DNA from: Jannaschia sp. CCS1
GTDB taxonomy: Bacteria > Pseudomonadota > Alphaproteobacteria > Rhodobacterales > Rhodobacteraceae
Assembly: GCF_000013565.1 (NCBI RefSeq)
Contig: NC_007802.1
Coordinates: 2,852,001-2,916,000, forward strand
Length of the DNA: 64,000 bases
Direction of reading: 5' to 3'
The position numbers were made by a program, and so were the translations under genes. Positions 43,705 through 52,629 of the stretch are shown piece by piece. The notes beneath the pieces were generated by a model, which worked only from the letters and a program-made list of their open reading frames with translations, was not told where the DNA came from and made no database searches. Within the stretch, counting starts at the first letter, position 1. Each line of letters opens with the position of its first letter.

Positions 43705-44733
43705 ATGCATCCTCGCTTGCCCATCGTCACCGCCCCCACCCCGCTGGACCCCGCCGAAAATCTGTCCGCGCATCTTGGGATAGACCTGCACATCAAACGC
43801 GATGACCTTGCCGGGCCCACATTGGGCGGCAACAAGGCGCGGCAATTGGAATATTACTTTGGCGCGGCACAGGCCGAGCGGGCGGATGTGATCCTGATCA
43901 CCGGGGCGGTCCAGTCCAACTTCGCGCGCCTCGCGGTGGCCATCGCGCGGCGACAGGGGATGGAGGCAGTGATCCAGCTGGAGGACCGCGTGCCGGGCAA
44001 ACCCGCGCAGTACCGCGCAGGCGGCAATGTGCTTCTGTCTCGGTTGATGGGGGCGGAGATCCTCAACTACCCCGAGGGGGAGGATGAAGCGGGCGCCGAT
44101 GCCGCCCTTCACACCAAGGCAGAGGCGTTGCGCGCGGAGGGCAAGCGGCCCTATGTGATTCACCTGTCGGAAGGGCACCCGCCGCTGGGGGCGCTGGGAT
44201 ATGTGGATGCGGCCCATGAGATCCTGGCGCAGAAGTCTGACTTCGACATCTTCGTCGTGGCATCGGGCAGCGGATCGACCCATGCGGGGCTATTAGCCGG
44301 GCTGCGGGGGGCCGGATGCACGGCCCCTGTCATCGGGTCCTGCGTGCGGCGCGCGGCATCGGTGCAGACGCCCCGGATCAGGCGCGTGACTGACCGATTG
44401 GCCAAGCTACACGACGGCGCGACGCGGGTCACGGACGCGGATATCATCACATGGGACGGGGCCTTGTCGCCGGGATATGGCCAGTTGGGACCAGCCGCGC
44501 GGGACGCGATGGAGATGATGGCGCGCCATGAGGGGCTGATGCTGGACCCGGTCTATACCGCCAAGAGTTTCGCCGCGATCCCGGCCCTTGTGGCCAGCGG
44601 CGAGATCCCCAAGGGCAGCCGGGTGTGTTTCGTGCATACCGGCGGGCTGGCGGCTTTGTTTGCCTATGAGGCCGCGCTGACAGAGGGGCTTGAAGCGCGG
44701 CCTACGGATCTTCCAGACGCGGCGCGGCGCTGA
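43705..44733 (+). CDS. PLP-dependent D-cysteine desulfhydrase / ACC deaminase family enzyme (possible cysteate sulfo-lyase)
   Basis: A 342-aa fold-type-II PLP enzyme. The PLP lysine is in LGGNKARQLEYYFG, the phosphate/substrate segment in ITGAVQSNFARL (Phe where the D-cysteine desulfhydrase signature usually has His), and the C-terminus has FVHTGGLAALFAY. Family members are D-cysteine desulfhydrase, ACC deaminase and CuyA (L-cysteate sulfo-lyase). The neighbouring TRAP transporter, LysR regulator and D-amino-acid dehydrogenase point to uptake and breakdown of one amino acid. The start is ATG 43705. The 3' end overlaps the convergent LysR gene by 32 bp. Confidence 0.8.
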   Translation: MHPRLPIVTAPTPLDPAENLSAHLGIDLHIKRDDLAGPTLGGNKARQLEYYFGAAQAERADVILITGAVQSNFARLAVAIARRQGMEAVIQLEDRVPGKPAQYRAGGNVLLSRLMGAEILNYPEGEDEAGADAALHTKAEALRAEGKRPYVIHLSEGHPPLGALGYVDAAHEILAQKSDFDIFVVASGSGSTHAGLLAGLRGAGCTAPVIGSCVRRAASVQTPRIRRVTDRLAKLHDGATRVTDADIITWDGALSPGYGQLGPAARDAMEMMARHEGLMLDPVYTAKSFAAIPALVASGEIPKGSRVCFVHTGGLAALFAYEAALTEGLEARPTDLPDAARR

Positions 44734-45646
44734 TATCGGCCAGTTGGCGCCACACCTCATCTTCCCAACGGCACCGCACGTTTTCCCCCAGGGCCGAGAT
44801 CGCACGGAAGCGGGGCCAGTAGATACCATAGCGATAACGAAAGTCAGTGATCAGAGGCTTGACCAGAATGGGCCCTTGTGACCGACCCGTCGCGTGGATA
44901 TGGGTGGCGGTCAAGGGATCAATGATCGCGGCGCAGAGCCCCGCCTCCACGAATTGCAGGACCGGAAGGAAGGTCTGACTTTCCAGAAAGACATGGAGCG
45001 TGCCGCCCGCCGCGGTCATCTGGTTTTCCAGCTTCCGGCGCAGGGCATGGTCCGATTGCAGCGTTCCCAGCGGCACGCCATCCAGATCGCTGAGGTGCAC
45101 CGCGTCGCGGTCGGCCAGGGGATGGGCCGGGTCCATGACGACGCAGCACTGGCCCGAGATCACGCGACACTCATAGAGCGCCTTGCCATCCTGACTGGAG
45201 GGGGCATCGCCGAAGCCGAAATCAATGCTCTGGGCTTTGGCAAGCTCTTCAATCTGGGCGGAGCTTCGGGCGAACAGGGACAGGGACAGCCCCTCCGTAT
45301 CCGTCAGAAGGCTGGCAATGAAACGCGGAAACAGGAGCGCGGCGGGCCCCGGCATGGCCACGGCGGTCATCGACCCGGTCTGGCCCAGGGTCATGGTTTG
45401 CATCGTGTGCGAGATCCGGCGCGACTGGGCCAGCATGGATTCCGCTTCCGACAACAGGTAATGCGCCTCGGGCCTGGGGGAGAGTTTGCGGCCCACGCGG
45501 TCAAACAGCGTCACGCCCAACGCATCCTCCAACGCCTTGAGCGACGCACTTACCGCCGGTTGCGTGCGGCCCAGTTTGGTGGCCGCATCGGACATGTTGG
45601 ACGAGGTCATGACAGCGCAAAACGTGCGGATCTGTTGGAGATTCAT
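44702..45646 (-). CDS. LysR-family transcriptional regulator
   Basis: A 314-aa LysR protein: N-terminal winged helix (LQQIRTFCAVMTSSNMSDAATKLGRTQPAVSASLKALEDALG in pieces of the usual pattern) and a periplasmic-binding-like effector domain. It is divergent from the TAXI transporter operon across 128 bp and convergent with the PLP enzyme, so it should control one or both in response to their substrate. Confidence 0.9.
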   Translation of the reverse strand: MNLQQIRTFCAVMTSSNMSDAATKLGRTQPAVSASLKALEDALGVTLFDRVGRKLSPRPEAHYLLSEAESMLAQSRRISHTMQTMTLGQTGSMTAVAMPGPAALLFPRFIASLLTDTEGLSLSLFARSSAQIEELAKAQSIDFGFGDAPSSQDGKALYECRVISGQCCVVMDPAHPLADRDAVHLSDLDGVPLGTLQSDHALRRKLENQMTAAGGTLHVFLESQTFLPVLQFVEAGLCAAIIDPLTATHIHATGRSQGPILVKPLITDFRYRYGIYWPRFRAISALGENVRCRWEDEVWRQLADISAAPRLEDP

Positions 45647-45677
45647 TCCGCTTGTATAGATTTTGTTATGGTCTTTG

Positions 45678-45694
45678 CAAATCTTTCAAATTTG
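45678..45694. promoter_or_regulatory. Candidate LysR operator
   Basis: CAAAT-N7-ATTTG (45678-45694) is a dyad in the AT-rich divergent region between the LysR gene and the TRAP operon. The architecture suits LysR binding. No experimental model is known to me, so this is a guess from position. Confidence 0.35.
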
Positions 45695-45774
45695 TTTTTA
45701 TGGATCGCTTCGGTACGGTTTGTCTGTTCGAAGGCACCGGCAGACCGGTGCGATAAAAAAACAGGGAGATCGCA

Positions 45775-46782
45775 ATGAGTTTTGCACCCAAGCTGGCCAG
45801 CGTCGCGCTTATCGCGGCCATGGCGGCTGCTGCACCTGCCGCAGCACAAGAATTTTTCCGCATCGGGACAGGTGGGGCCGGCGGCACCTACTTCCCCATT
45901 GGCGGCGCGATTGCGACCGCGATATCTGCGCCTCCGGGCTCACGTCCCTGCGACGAGGGCGGGCAATGCGGCGTCGAGGGGCTGATCGCCATCGCCCAAT
46001 CCACGACTGCGTCGGTGTTCAACAACGCCGCCGTCCAGAACGGAGAGCTGGAGGCTGGCCTTGCGGCGGCGGATGTGACCCGGTCCATGTATCTGGCCGA
46101 GGGCAATTTCGAGGGGCGCGAGCATCCGAACCTGCGCATCATCGCCAACCTGTTCCCGGAAGACCTGCATCTGGTGCTGCCCGCGGGAGAGACGATCAAC
46201 GACCTGAGCGATCTGGAAGGTCTGCGGGTGGGCATCGCCCAGGCAGGCTCCGGCACACAGGTGGCCGTGCTGCAAATGCTGGAATTGTGGGGCATCACCC
46301 GCGACAACATCGAAGAGGCGGAGTTGAACAACAGCCAATCCGCCGCGCGCCTGGCCGATGGTCAGCTGGACGCTTACTTTTATGCGGCGGGCTGGCCGGT
46401 CGCAGCGATGGTGCAGCTGGCGTCGACATCGGGCATGAACCTGCATTCCTTCACCGAGGAAGACATGGCCCGCATCAACGATGCGATCCCGTCCTATATC
46501 CCCTCGATGATCCCCGGCGGCACCTATGAGGGCATCGACAATGACACGCTGACCCCTGCCGTGTCCGCGCTTCTGGTGACCTCGTCCGAGGTGGATGAAG
46601 AGCTGATGTATAACATCACTGCCGCCCTGTGGAACGACGCCACGCGCCGCATTCTGGATAACGGCCACCCCAAAGGCCGCCAGATCACGCCGGACACGGC
46701 GCTGGCAGGCATCGAGGCGTTGGGCGTGCCGCTGCACCCCGGCGCACAGCGTTTCTATGAGGAAGCGGGCCTGATGGAGTGA
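45775..46782 (+). CDS. TAXI-type TRAP transporter solute-binding protein
   Basis: A 335-aa periplasmic binding protein with signal peptide (residues 1-25, ending AAAQ) and the TAXI family start FFRIGTGGAGGTYFPIGGAIA, plus VGIAQAGSGTQVAVLQML in the middle. It delivers substrate to the fused permease at 46866. TAXI proteins usually bind glutamate-like or other amino acids; the ligand here is unknown. A GGGAG site precedes the ATG. A stable hairpin separates it from the permease gene. Confidence 0.92.
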   Translation: MSFAPKLASVALIAAMAAAAPAAAQEFFRIGTGGAGGTYFPIGGAIATAISAPPGSRPCDEGGQCGVEGLIAIAQSTTASVFNNAAVQNGELEAGLAAADVTRSMYLAEGNFEGREHPNLRIIANLFPEDLHLVLPAGETINDLSDLEGLRVGIAQAGSGTQVAVLQMLELWGITRDNIEEAELNNSQSAARLADGQLDAYFYAAGWPVAAMVQLASTSGMNLHSFTEEDMARINDAIPSYIPSMIPGGTYEGIDNDTLTPAVSALLVTSSEVDEELMYNITAALWNDATRRILDNGHPKGRQITPDTALAGIEALGVPLHPGAQRFYEEAGLME

Positions 46783-46805
46783 TCGCTCCACCCGTTTGAA
46801 GACTT

Positions 46806-46832
46806 CTGGGGCGTCCGAAGCGGGCGCCCCAG
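46806..46832 (+). terminator. Hairpin between binding-protein and permease genes
   Basis: CTGGGGCG (46806-46813) pairs with CGCCCCAG (46825-46832) around an 11-base loop. There is no T-tract, so it probably acts as an mRNA 3'-end stabiliser or partial terminator that makes the binding protein more abundant than the permease. Confidence 0.55.
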
Positions 46833-46865
46833 TCACAAGAGATACCAGAACCGGCAGGGGCATCG

Positions 46866-49085
46866 ATGGCAGATCAGACCGCACAGCAGGACGACACGCG
46901 CACGTTGACCGAAGAGGAACTTGCCGAGATCGAGCGCAAGTATGACGAGGGCGCCGCCACTCGGCCCGTCGGCCCGCGGCTGGGGTTGGCCCTGCGCGCC
47001 GTGGCGCTGACATTCGCCGTCTACCATTACCTGACCGCAGGCTTCGCCCTGCCCGCCGACCACTGGCACATGGGCTGGCATCTGGCGGGCCTGTTCATCC
47101 TGACCTACGCCTTCTTCCCCCTCTTCAAGACCAAACGCGCGTTCGAGATGCGCCCCAGCGCGTTCCGCGTCGGCAATGTGCCGATCTTCGATTTCGTCCT
47201 GATGATCCTTGGCGTCGGCGCGGCCCTTTATCTGGGGCTCGCGTGGCGCGGCATCCCCGGGCTCGGCATCGACGAGCAGACGTTTCGCATGGGCAACCCG
47301 AACAATTACGACATCTTCTTCGGCCTCGTGCTGATCATCCTGGTCCTCGACATCGCGCGCCGGACATTGGGCTGGATCCTGCCCGCGATCATCTGCGTCT
47401 TCATCGCCTATGCGCTGTTCGGCCCGTGGTTTCCGGGCGTGTTGCAACATCCCGGCGTGCGGTTCCGCACCTTCGTGTCGTCGATGTATTTCCCGCAGGA
47501 AGGCATCTTTGGCGTCACGCTCTGGGTCGTGTCCACCATCGTCTTCCACTTCGTGCTGTTCGGCGTGATCGCGCAGCGCACGGGCCTGGGGCAGTTGTTC
47601 ATCGACAACGCGACGATCCTTGCGGGGCGCTATACGGGCGGACCTGCGAAAGTGTCCGTCGTGTCCTCGGCCTTTTTTGGCACGATCTCGGGCAGTTCAG
47701 TGGCCAACACCGTCTCCACCGGCGCGCTGACCATCCCCAACATGAAACGGCTGGGGTATCCGGGCCATTTCGCGGGCGGGGTGGAGGCAGCCTCCTCCGC
47801 CGGTGGCCAGATCACGCCGCCGATCATGGGCGCGGCCGCCTTCATCATGGCCGAATTCCTGGAGGTCCCCTACACCACCATCGTCATCGCCGCGATCTTC
47901 CCGGCGCTGCTGCACTATGTGGGCGTCTTCACCGTTGTGCACCTGATGGCCAAAAAGCTGGACCTTAAGGGCCTGACCAAAGACGCGATGCCGCAATTCA
48001 AGGCGGTCTGGAAGGAGGGATGGGCCAATATCGTGCCGCTGGTGGCGCTGCTGGTCGTCCTCTTCTCCGGCTACACGCCTTATATGTCGGCCTTCTGCGG
48101 GATATCCGTGGCGATCATCGCGGGCATGAGCCGTGTGCGGGAGCCGCTGTCGCTGATCTATGCCATAGCCTTCATCGCCTTCGTGATCTGGAAATACATG
48201 GGTGGCGGGTTTGACATCGGCATGTCGGGCATCCTGATCGCCTGCGCCGTCTTGGGGTCGTTCAACCCGCAGGCCCGGGTGAAGCTGCCGGAAATGGCCA
48301 CCACGTTCGAGACGGGCGTGAAATACGCGCTGGCCGTGGGGGCGGCCTCGGCGGCGGTGGGCATCGTGGTGGGGGTGATCAACACCACGGGCATCGGCTT
48401 CCGCATCGGCTTCATGGTGACGCAGGGCGCGTCCAATCTGGGCTCCGACCTGCATGTGCTGTTTGCCATGACAGGGCTGCAATTCATCACCGTGGAAGAT
48501 CTGACGCTGTTCATCAGCCTCGTCTTCATCGCCGTGGCCTGCATCCTGATGGGCGCGGGCGTGCCGACGACGGCGCTCTATATCATGCTGGTCTCCGTCG
48601 CGCAGCCGGCGCTGTCGCAACTGGGCATTCCGCCCATCGCGTCGCATATGTTCGTACTCTATTACGGGGTCGTGGCGGAGATCACGCCACCGGTCTGCAC
48701 ATCGGCCTATGCGGCAGCAGCCATCGCCAATTCCAACCCGTTCAGAACCGGCATATCCGCCTTCACCCTGGGCCTTGGCAAGGTGGTGGCGCCGATGGCC
48801 TTCGTCTATGCGCCGGTCCTGTTGTTCGTATCCTCAACCGGGTTCGACTTCTGGGAATTCACCTACACCGCCGCCAGTTGCATCGCGGGGGTCGTGGCGC
48901 TGTCCACGGCGGTGGTCGGCTACTTCTACGCGCCGGTGAATATCGCCTTCCGGTGGTTGCTGGCGTTTGCCGGGCTGGTCTTCATCGCGCCATCCATTCA
49001 GGCCGATATCTTCGCGCTGGTCCTGTGCACGCCGGTGATCATCAGCCAGTTGGTGAAGCGCCGCACGGTGGCCCCAGCCGGATGA
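46866..49085 (+). CDS. TRAP transporter fused permease (DctQM-type, TAXI system)
   Basis: A 739-aa integral membrane protein fusing the small (4-TM) and large (12-TM) TRAP subunits, the normal arrangement for TAXI systems. The first TM segments lie around 55-110; the M part contains GTISGSSVANTVSTGALTIP, GGQITPPIMGAAAFIMAEF and the second inverted-repeat counterpart VVAEITPPVCTSAYAAAAIA, the Na+-coupled transport signatures. The N-terminal 40 residues are charged and cytoplasmic. The stop overlaps the ATG of the D-amino-acid dehydrogenase gene. Confidence 0.93.
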   Translation: MADQTAQQDDTRTLTEEELAEIERKYDEGAATRPVGPRLGLALRAVALTFAVYHYLTAGFALPADHWHMGWHLAGLFILTYAFFPLFKTKRAFEMRPSAFRVGNVPIFDFVLMILGVGAALYLGLAWRGIPGLGIDEQTFRMGNPNNYDIFFGLVLIILVLDIARRTLGWILPAIICVFIAYALFGPWFPGVLQHPGVRFRTFVSSMYFPQEGIFGVTLWVVSTIVFHFVLFGVIAQRTGLGQLFIDNATILAGRYTGGPAKVSVVSSAFFGTISGSSVANTVSTGALTIPNMKRLGYPGHFAGGVEAASSAGGQITPPIMGAAAFIMAEFLEVPYTTIVIAAIFPALLHYVGVFTVVHLMAKKLDLKGLTKDAMPQFKAVWKEGWANIVPLVALLVVLFSGYTPYMSAFCGISVAIIAGMSRVREPLSLIYAIAFIAFVIWKYMGGGFDIGMSGILIACAVLGSFNPQARVKLPEMATTFETGVKYALAVGAASAAVGIVVGVINTTGIGFRIGFMVTQGASNLGSDLHVLFAMTGLQFITVEDLTLFISLVFIAVACILMGAGVPTTALYIMLVSVAQPALSQLGIPPIASHMFVLYYGVVAEITPPVCTSAYAAAAIANSNPFRTGISAFTLGLGKVVAPMAFVYAPVLLFVSSTGFDFWEFTYTAASCIAGVVALSTAVVGYFYAPVNIAFRWLLAFAGLVFIAPSIQADIFALVLCTPVIISQLVKRRTVAPAG

Positions 49086-50320
49086 ACGACGACACCACGA
49101 GTGTTCTGGGCGCGGGCATCGTGGGCCTGTGTTGCGCGCTGTCCTTGGCCGAGCGGGGGCACAAGGTGCGCGTGATTGACCGTGATGCGCCGGGGCGGGC
49201 GACGTCTTATGGCAATGCGGGCGTCATATCGCCGTGGTCGATTGTGCCGCAATCCATGCCCGGCCTGTGGCGCAAGATCCCCGGTCTGTTGATGGACCCC
49301 GGCAAACCCCTGCGCGTGCGCGCGTCCCATTGGCCCCGAATGGTCGGCTGGGGCCTGCGATTTCTGGCCAATGGGCGGGAGGATCGAGTGCGGCAGGTGT
49401 CTGACGCGATGGAGCATCTGTGCGGTCCGTCCGTGGATCTGTACCGCCGCCACCTGTCCGGCACCGGGCACGAACATCTGGTGAAGGACGCCTGCTACAT
49501 CCACGCCTTTCGCAATGCGGGACAGGCGGATTTATCAGGCCTGGACTACAGCCTGCGGGCGGAGAAGGGCGCGGATATGGCGGTGTTGGGCGCTGACGAT
49601 CTGCGCGCGTTGGAGCCTGCGTTGAGCCCCGAGTTCAAGGCCGCCGTCCTGATCAAGGGACAGGCCCGCGCGGACTCGCCCGGTGCGATTTGCGCGGCGA
49701 TTGCCGAGAAGGCGCGCGCGATGGGGGTCACATTTGTGCACGACGATGTGGTGGGGGTTGCGCGGGATGGGGACGGCTGGCGGATCGACTGCGCCAGCGG
49801 GCCAAGGCACAGCGACACGCTGGTCGTGGCGATGGGCGTGTGGTCTGCCGCAATGCTGAAGGGCATGGGCTTGCGCCTGCCCTTGCAGGCCGAGCGCGGC
49901 TATCACGTGGAGTTTGAGGGTCCCGGCGTGGCGCTGACCCATTCGGTCATGGATGTGGATCGCAAGGTGGTGCTGAGCAGTATGGAGGGGCGTATTCGCA
50001 TCGCGGGTCAAGCAGAGTTTGCGGCCATCGACGCGCCACCGGACCCCACGCGCAAGGCGGTCCTGACACGGCAGGCCAGCGCCGCCCTGCCCGGCCTGAA
50101 TGCGCGCGAAGCGGAGGTCTGGATGGGCCACCGGCCCTCCTTCCCCGACAGTCTTCCGGCGATCGGAGAGGTGCAAGGGCAAGAGGGGCTGTTCGCCTGT
50201 TTCGGCCATTCGCACTACGGATTGATGATGGCGCCAAAATCCGGGGAAATCGTGGCGGATCTGGTGGAGGGGCGGGTGCAGAACCGGGACCTGTCGGCTT
50301 ACGGTGTCGCGCGGTTTTAG
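49082..50320 (+). CDS. FAD-dependent D-amino-acid dehydrogenase (DadA-like)
   Basis: A 412-aa DAO-family flavoprotein with the N-terminal FAD motif VLGAGIVGLCCALSLAERGHK, YGNAGVISPWS near residue 40 and the C-terminal GHSHYGLMMAPKSGEIVADL. Such enzymes oxidise D-amino acids or D-hydroxyproline to 2-oxo acids and feed electrons to the respiratory chain. The ATG at 49082 overlaps the permease stop (ATGA), so it is the third gene of the transporter operon. The substrate is probably what the TAXI system imports. Confidence 0.87.
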   Translation: MNDDTTSVLGAGIVGLCCALSLAERGHKVRVIDRDAPGRATSYGNAGVISPWSIVPQSMPGLWRKIPGLLMDPGKPLRVRASHWPRMVGWGLRFLANGREDRVRQVSDAMEHLCGPSVDLYRRHLSGTGHEHLVKDACYIHAFRNAGQADLSGLDYSLRAEKGADMAVLGADDLRALEPALSPEFKAAVLIKGQARADSPGAICAAIAEKARAMGVTFVHDDVVGVARDGDGWRIDCASGPRHSDTLVVAMGVWSAAMLKGMGLRLPLQAERGYHVEFEGPGVALTHSVMDVDRKVVLSSMEGRIRIAGQAEFAAIDAPPDPTRKAVLTRQASAALPGLNAREAEVWMGHRPSFPDSLPAIGEVQGQEGLFACFGHSHYGLMMAPKSGEIVADLVEGRVQNRDLSAYGVARF

Positions 50321-50331
50321 TCGGACATGGC

Positions 50332-50787
50332 CTAGTCTTCCGTCGCCTCGCCAAAACGCGCCTTCATGCGATCCACGATCTGATCGCGGGCCTGGCGGTA
50401 GCTGGTCAGCTTTGCTTCGCGGGTTTCGCCCAGGCCGGTGGGGTCGATGATCGGCCAGTATTCCACATCAATGTGAAACGTGCGGGTCATCTCCAGCGCC
50501 CGGCGCTGGCTGGCGGGGGAAAGGGCCACGATCAGATCAAAGCCCGACAGGTCGTCGCCCCATTGCTCCATCTCATCGAAAGACCGCACGCGGTGGCGTT
50601 CCAGCTCCACCCCCAATTCCGCGCAGACCGACACGGCAAAACCGTCAATCTCCATCTCGCCCTTGACGCCTGCCGACTGGACATAGGCGCGGTGGCCGTA
50701 GAAGCGTTTCATCAACCCCTCGGCCATCGGCGACCGGGTGGAATTGTGGTCGCAGCAGAAGAGGACGGATTGGGGGAAATCTTGCAC
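50332..50787 (-). CDS. Low-molecular-weight phosphotyrosine phosphatase family protein
   Basis: A 151-aa protein with the LMW-PTP/arsenate reductase P-loop C-x5-R (LFCCDHNSTRSPMAEG) and the general-acid region IIDPTGLGETREAK, where the usual DP of the DPxx loop is present. The gene follows UPF0262 and hisD, its usual position in Rhodobacterales, which argues for a housekeeping phosphatase rather than an arsenic resistance enzyme. Stop at 50332, just past the convergent D-amino-acid dehydrogenase. Confidence 0.85.
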   Translation of the reverse strand: MQDFPQSVLFCCDHNSTRSPMAEGLMKRFYGHRAYVQSAGVKGEMEIDGFAVSVCAELGVELERHRVRSFDEMEQWGDDLSGFDLIVALSPASQRRALEMTRTFHIDVEYWPIIDPTGLGETREAKLTSYRQARDQIVDRMKARFGEATED

Positions 50788-50791
50788 GAAA

Positions 50792-51262
50792 TCAGGCCCC
50801 GAAATGCAGGACGCAGATCAGGGTGAACAGGCGGCGGGCGGTGTCGGTGTCAATCTCGGCCTTGCCCTCCAGGCGTTCCTGCAATAGCCGCGCGCCCTCA
50901 TTGTGGATGCCCCGCCGCGCCATATCAATCGCCTCGATCTGGCTTGGCGGCAGCTTTTTGACGGCGTCGAAATAGGCCTCACAGATCTGCCAGTAATCCT
51001 TCACGGTCTGGCGGAAGGGGGCCAGTGACAGGTGGAATTCAGCCGCCTCCGCGCCGTCTTCGGTGTCGATGTCAAAGACCAGCCGCTTCTCCCGGATGGC
51101 AAGGCTCAACCGGTAGGGGCCGGACGGGGCATCCTCATGCGGGAGGGTGAAGGTATTCTCCTCCAGCAGGTCAAAAATGGCGACCTTGCGCTCCTGCTCG
51201 ATCTCGGGCGTGGGCGCGGGGAGGCCTTGGGTGTCAATCTCGATATGGCAGATATGCATCAT
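50792..51262 (-). CDS. UPF0262 family protein
   Basis: A 156-aa alphaproteobacterial protein of unknown function (UPF0262): ERKVAIFDLLEENTFTLP, YRLSLAIREKRLVFDIDTED, LAPFRQTVKDYWQICEAYFDA, ARRGIHNEGARLLQERL. It is cytoplasmic with no known motif. The start overlaps the hisD stop by 4 bp and the phosphatase gene follows after 4 bp, so the three are one transcript. Confidence 0.88.
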   Translation of the reverse strand: MMHICHIEIDTQGLPAPTPEIEQERKVAIFDLLEENTFTLPHEDAPSGPYRLSLAIREKRLVFDIDTEDGAEAAEFHLSLAPFRQTVKDYWQICEAYFDAVKKLPPSQIEAIDMARRGIHNEGARLLQERLEGKAEIDTDTARRLFTLICVLHFGA

Positions 51263-52578
51263 CGCGTCCCCTCGTCATCTTTGTTCAGCCGCGCCAGACG
51301 GGCGGCCACGGAGGCCCCGTGCGCCCCCAATCCTTCGGAGGCCGCGAGGACCTCTGCCGCCGGGCCGATGGCCTTGAGTGCCGCAGGCGTCATCCGCGCC
51401 ACGGTGGTGCGCTTCATGAAATCCAACACGTTCAACCCGCTGGAAAAGCGCGCGGACCGCGCCGTGGGCAGCACGTGATTTGGCCCGCCGATGTAATCGC
51501 CGATGGCCTCCGGTGTCCACTGGCCCAGGAACACCGCACCGGCATGCTTGAGCCGGGCAAAGAGCGATTCAGGCGCCGTGACGCAGAGTTCAAGATGCTC
51601 CGGCGCGATCTGATCGGACAGGGCGGCGGCCTGCGTCATGTTTTCGGTCACGATGATCGCCCCGAAATCGCGCCAGGAAGGCCCGGCGATATGGGCGCGC
51701 TGCAGGGTTTCCAACTGTTTGGTGACGGCGTTCGCGACAGCCTCGCCGAAGGCCGCGTCGTCGGTGATCAGGATCGATTGGGCGCTTTCGTCATGTTCGG
51801 CCTGTGACAGAAGATCCGTGGCGATCCAGTCAGGGTCATTGTCGCGGTCGGCGATGACAAGGATTTCCGAGGGGCCCGCGATCATGTCGATGCCCACCTT
51901 GCCGAAGACGCGCCGCTTGGCGGCGGCCACAAAGGCATTTCCGGGACCGGTGATCTTGTCTACAGGCGCGATGGTGTCCGTGCCATAGGCCATGGCCGCA
52001 ATCGCCTGCGCGCCGCCGATGCGGTAGATCGTGTCCACGCCGGAGAGCTGTGCTGCCAACAAGACCAGCGGGTTGACGACACCATCGGGCGTGGGCGCGC
52101 AGATGATGAGGCGTTCGACGCCCGCGACCTGGGCCGGGATGGCGTTCATCAGGACCGACGAGGGATAGGAGGCAAGGCCGCCGGGCACGTAGAGACCTGC
52201 GGCAGAGACCGGGCCCCAGCGCCAGCCAAGTTCGGCCCCGTCGGGGTCGGTCCAGCGGGCATCCTCGGGGCGTTGGCGGACGTGATAGGCGCGGATGCGT
52301 TCCGCCGCGAGTTCCAGCGCTGCGCGCTCGGACCCGGGCACCTCCTCGACCGCTGCCGCGATCTCCTCGGCGCTGAAGGCCATCGTCTCGGGCGTCAGGG
52401 TCAGGCGGTCAAACGTTTCGGTCAGCTCAATCACGGCGGCATCGCCGCGTGCGCGCACGTCGGCGATGATCTCGGCCACGGTCGCGTCGACATCGGGGGC
52501 GTCTTCGCGCTTCATCTCCAGCAGGGCAGCGAAGCGGCTGGCGAAATCTGCGTCCGTGGTATTGAGAAACTGCGGCAT
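51259..52578 (-). CDS. hisD: Histidinol dehydrogenase
   Basis: HisD carries out the last two steps of histidine synthesis, L-histidinol to L-histidine with two NAD+. The 439-aa protein includes VPGGLASYPSSVLMNAIPAQVAGV, KITGPGNAFVAAAKR, the Zn-ligand region LSQAEHDESAQSI and GDYIGGPNHVLPTARSARFSSGL. I use the ATG at 52578 (MPQFLNTTDADF); five more codons upstream are open. It is transcribed toward UPF0262. Confidence 0.96.
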   Translation of the reverse strand: MPQFLNTTDADFASRFAALLEMKREDAPDVDATVAEIIADVRARGDAAVIELTETFDRLTLTPETMAFSAEEIAAAVEEVPGSERAALELAAERIRAYHVRQRPEDARWTDPDGAELGWRWGPVSAAGLYVPGGLASYPSSVLMNAIPAQVAGVERLIICAPTPDGVVNPLVLLAAQLSGVDTIYRIGGAQAIAAMAYGTDTIAPVDKITGPGNAFVAAAKRRVFGKVGIDMIAGPSEILVIADRDNDPDWIATDLLSQAEHDESAQSILITDDAAFGEAVANAVTKQLETLQRAHIAGPSWRDFGAIIVTENMTQAAALSDQIAPEHLELCVTAPESLFARLKHAGAVFLGQWTPEAIGDYIGGPNHVLPTARSARFSSGLNVLDFMKRTTVARMTPAALKAIGPAAEVLAASEGLGAHGASVAARLARLNKDDEGTR

Positions 52579-52629
52579 GGGGGCCCCTTGCATTGGTCCC
52601 CGGGCAGATAGCGCGGGTGGACAGGAGGC

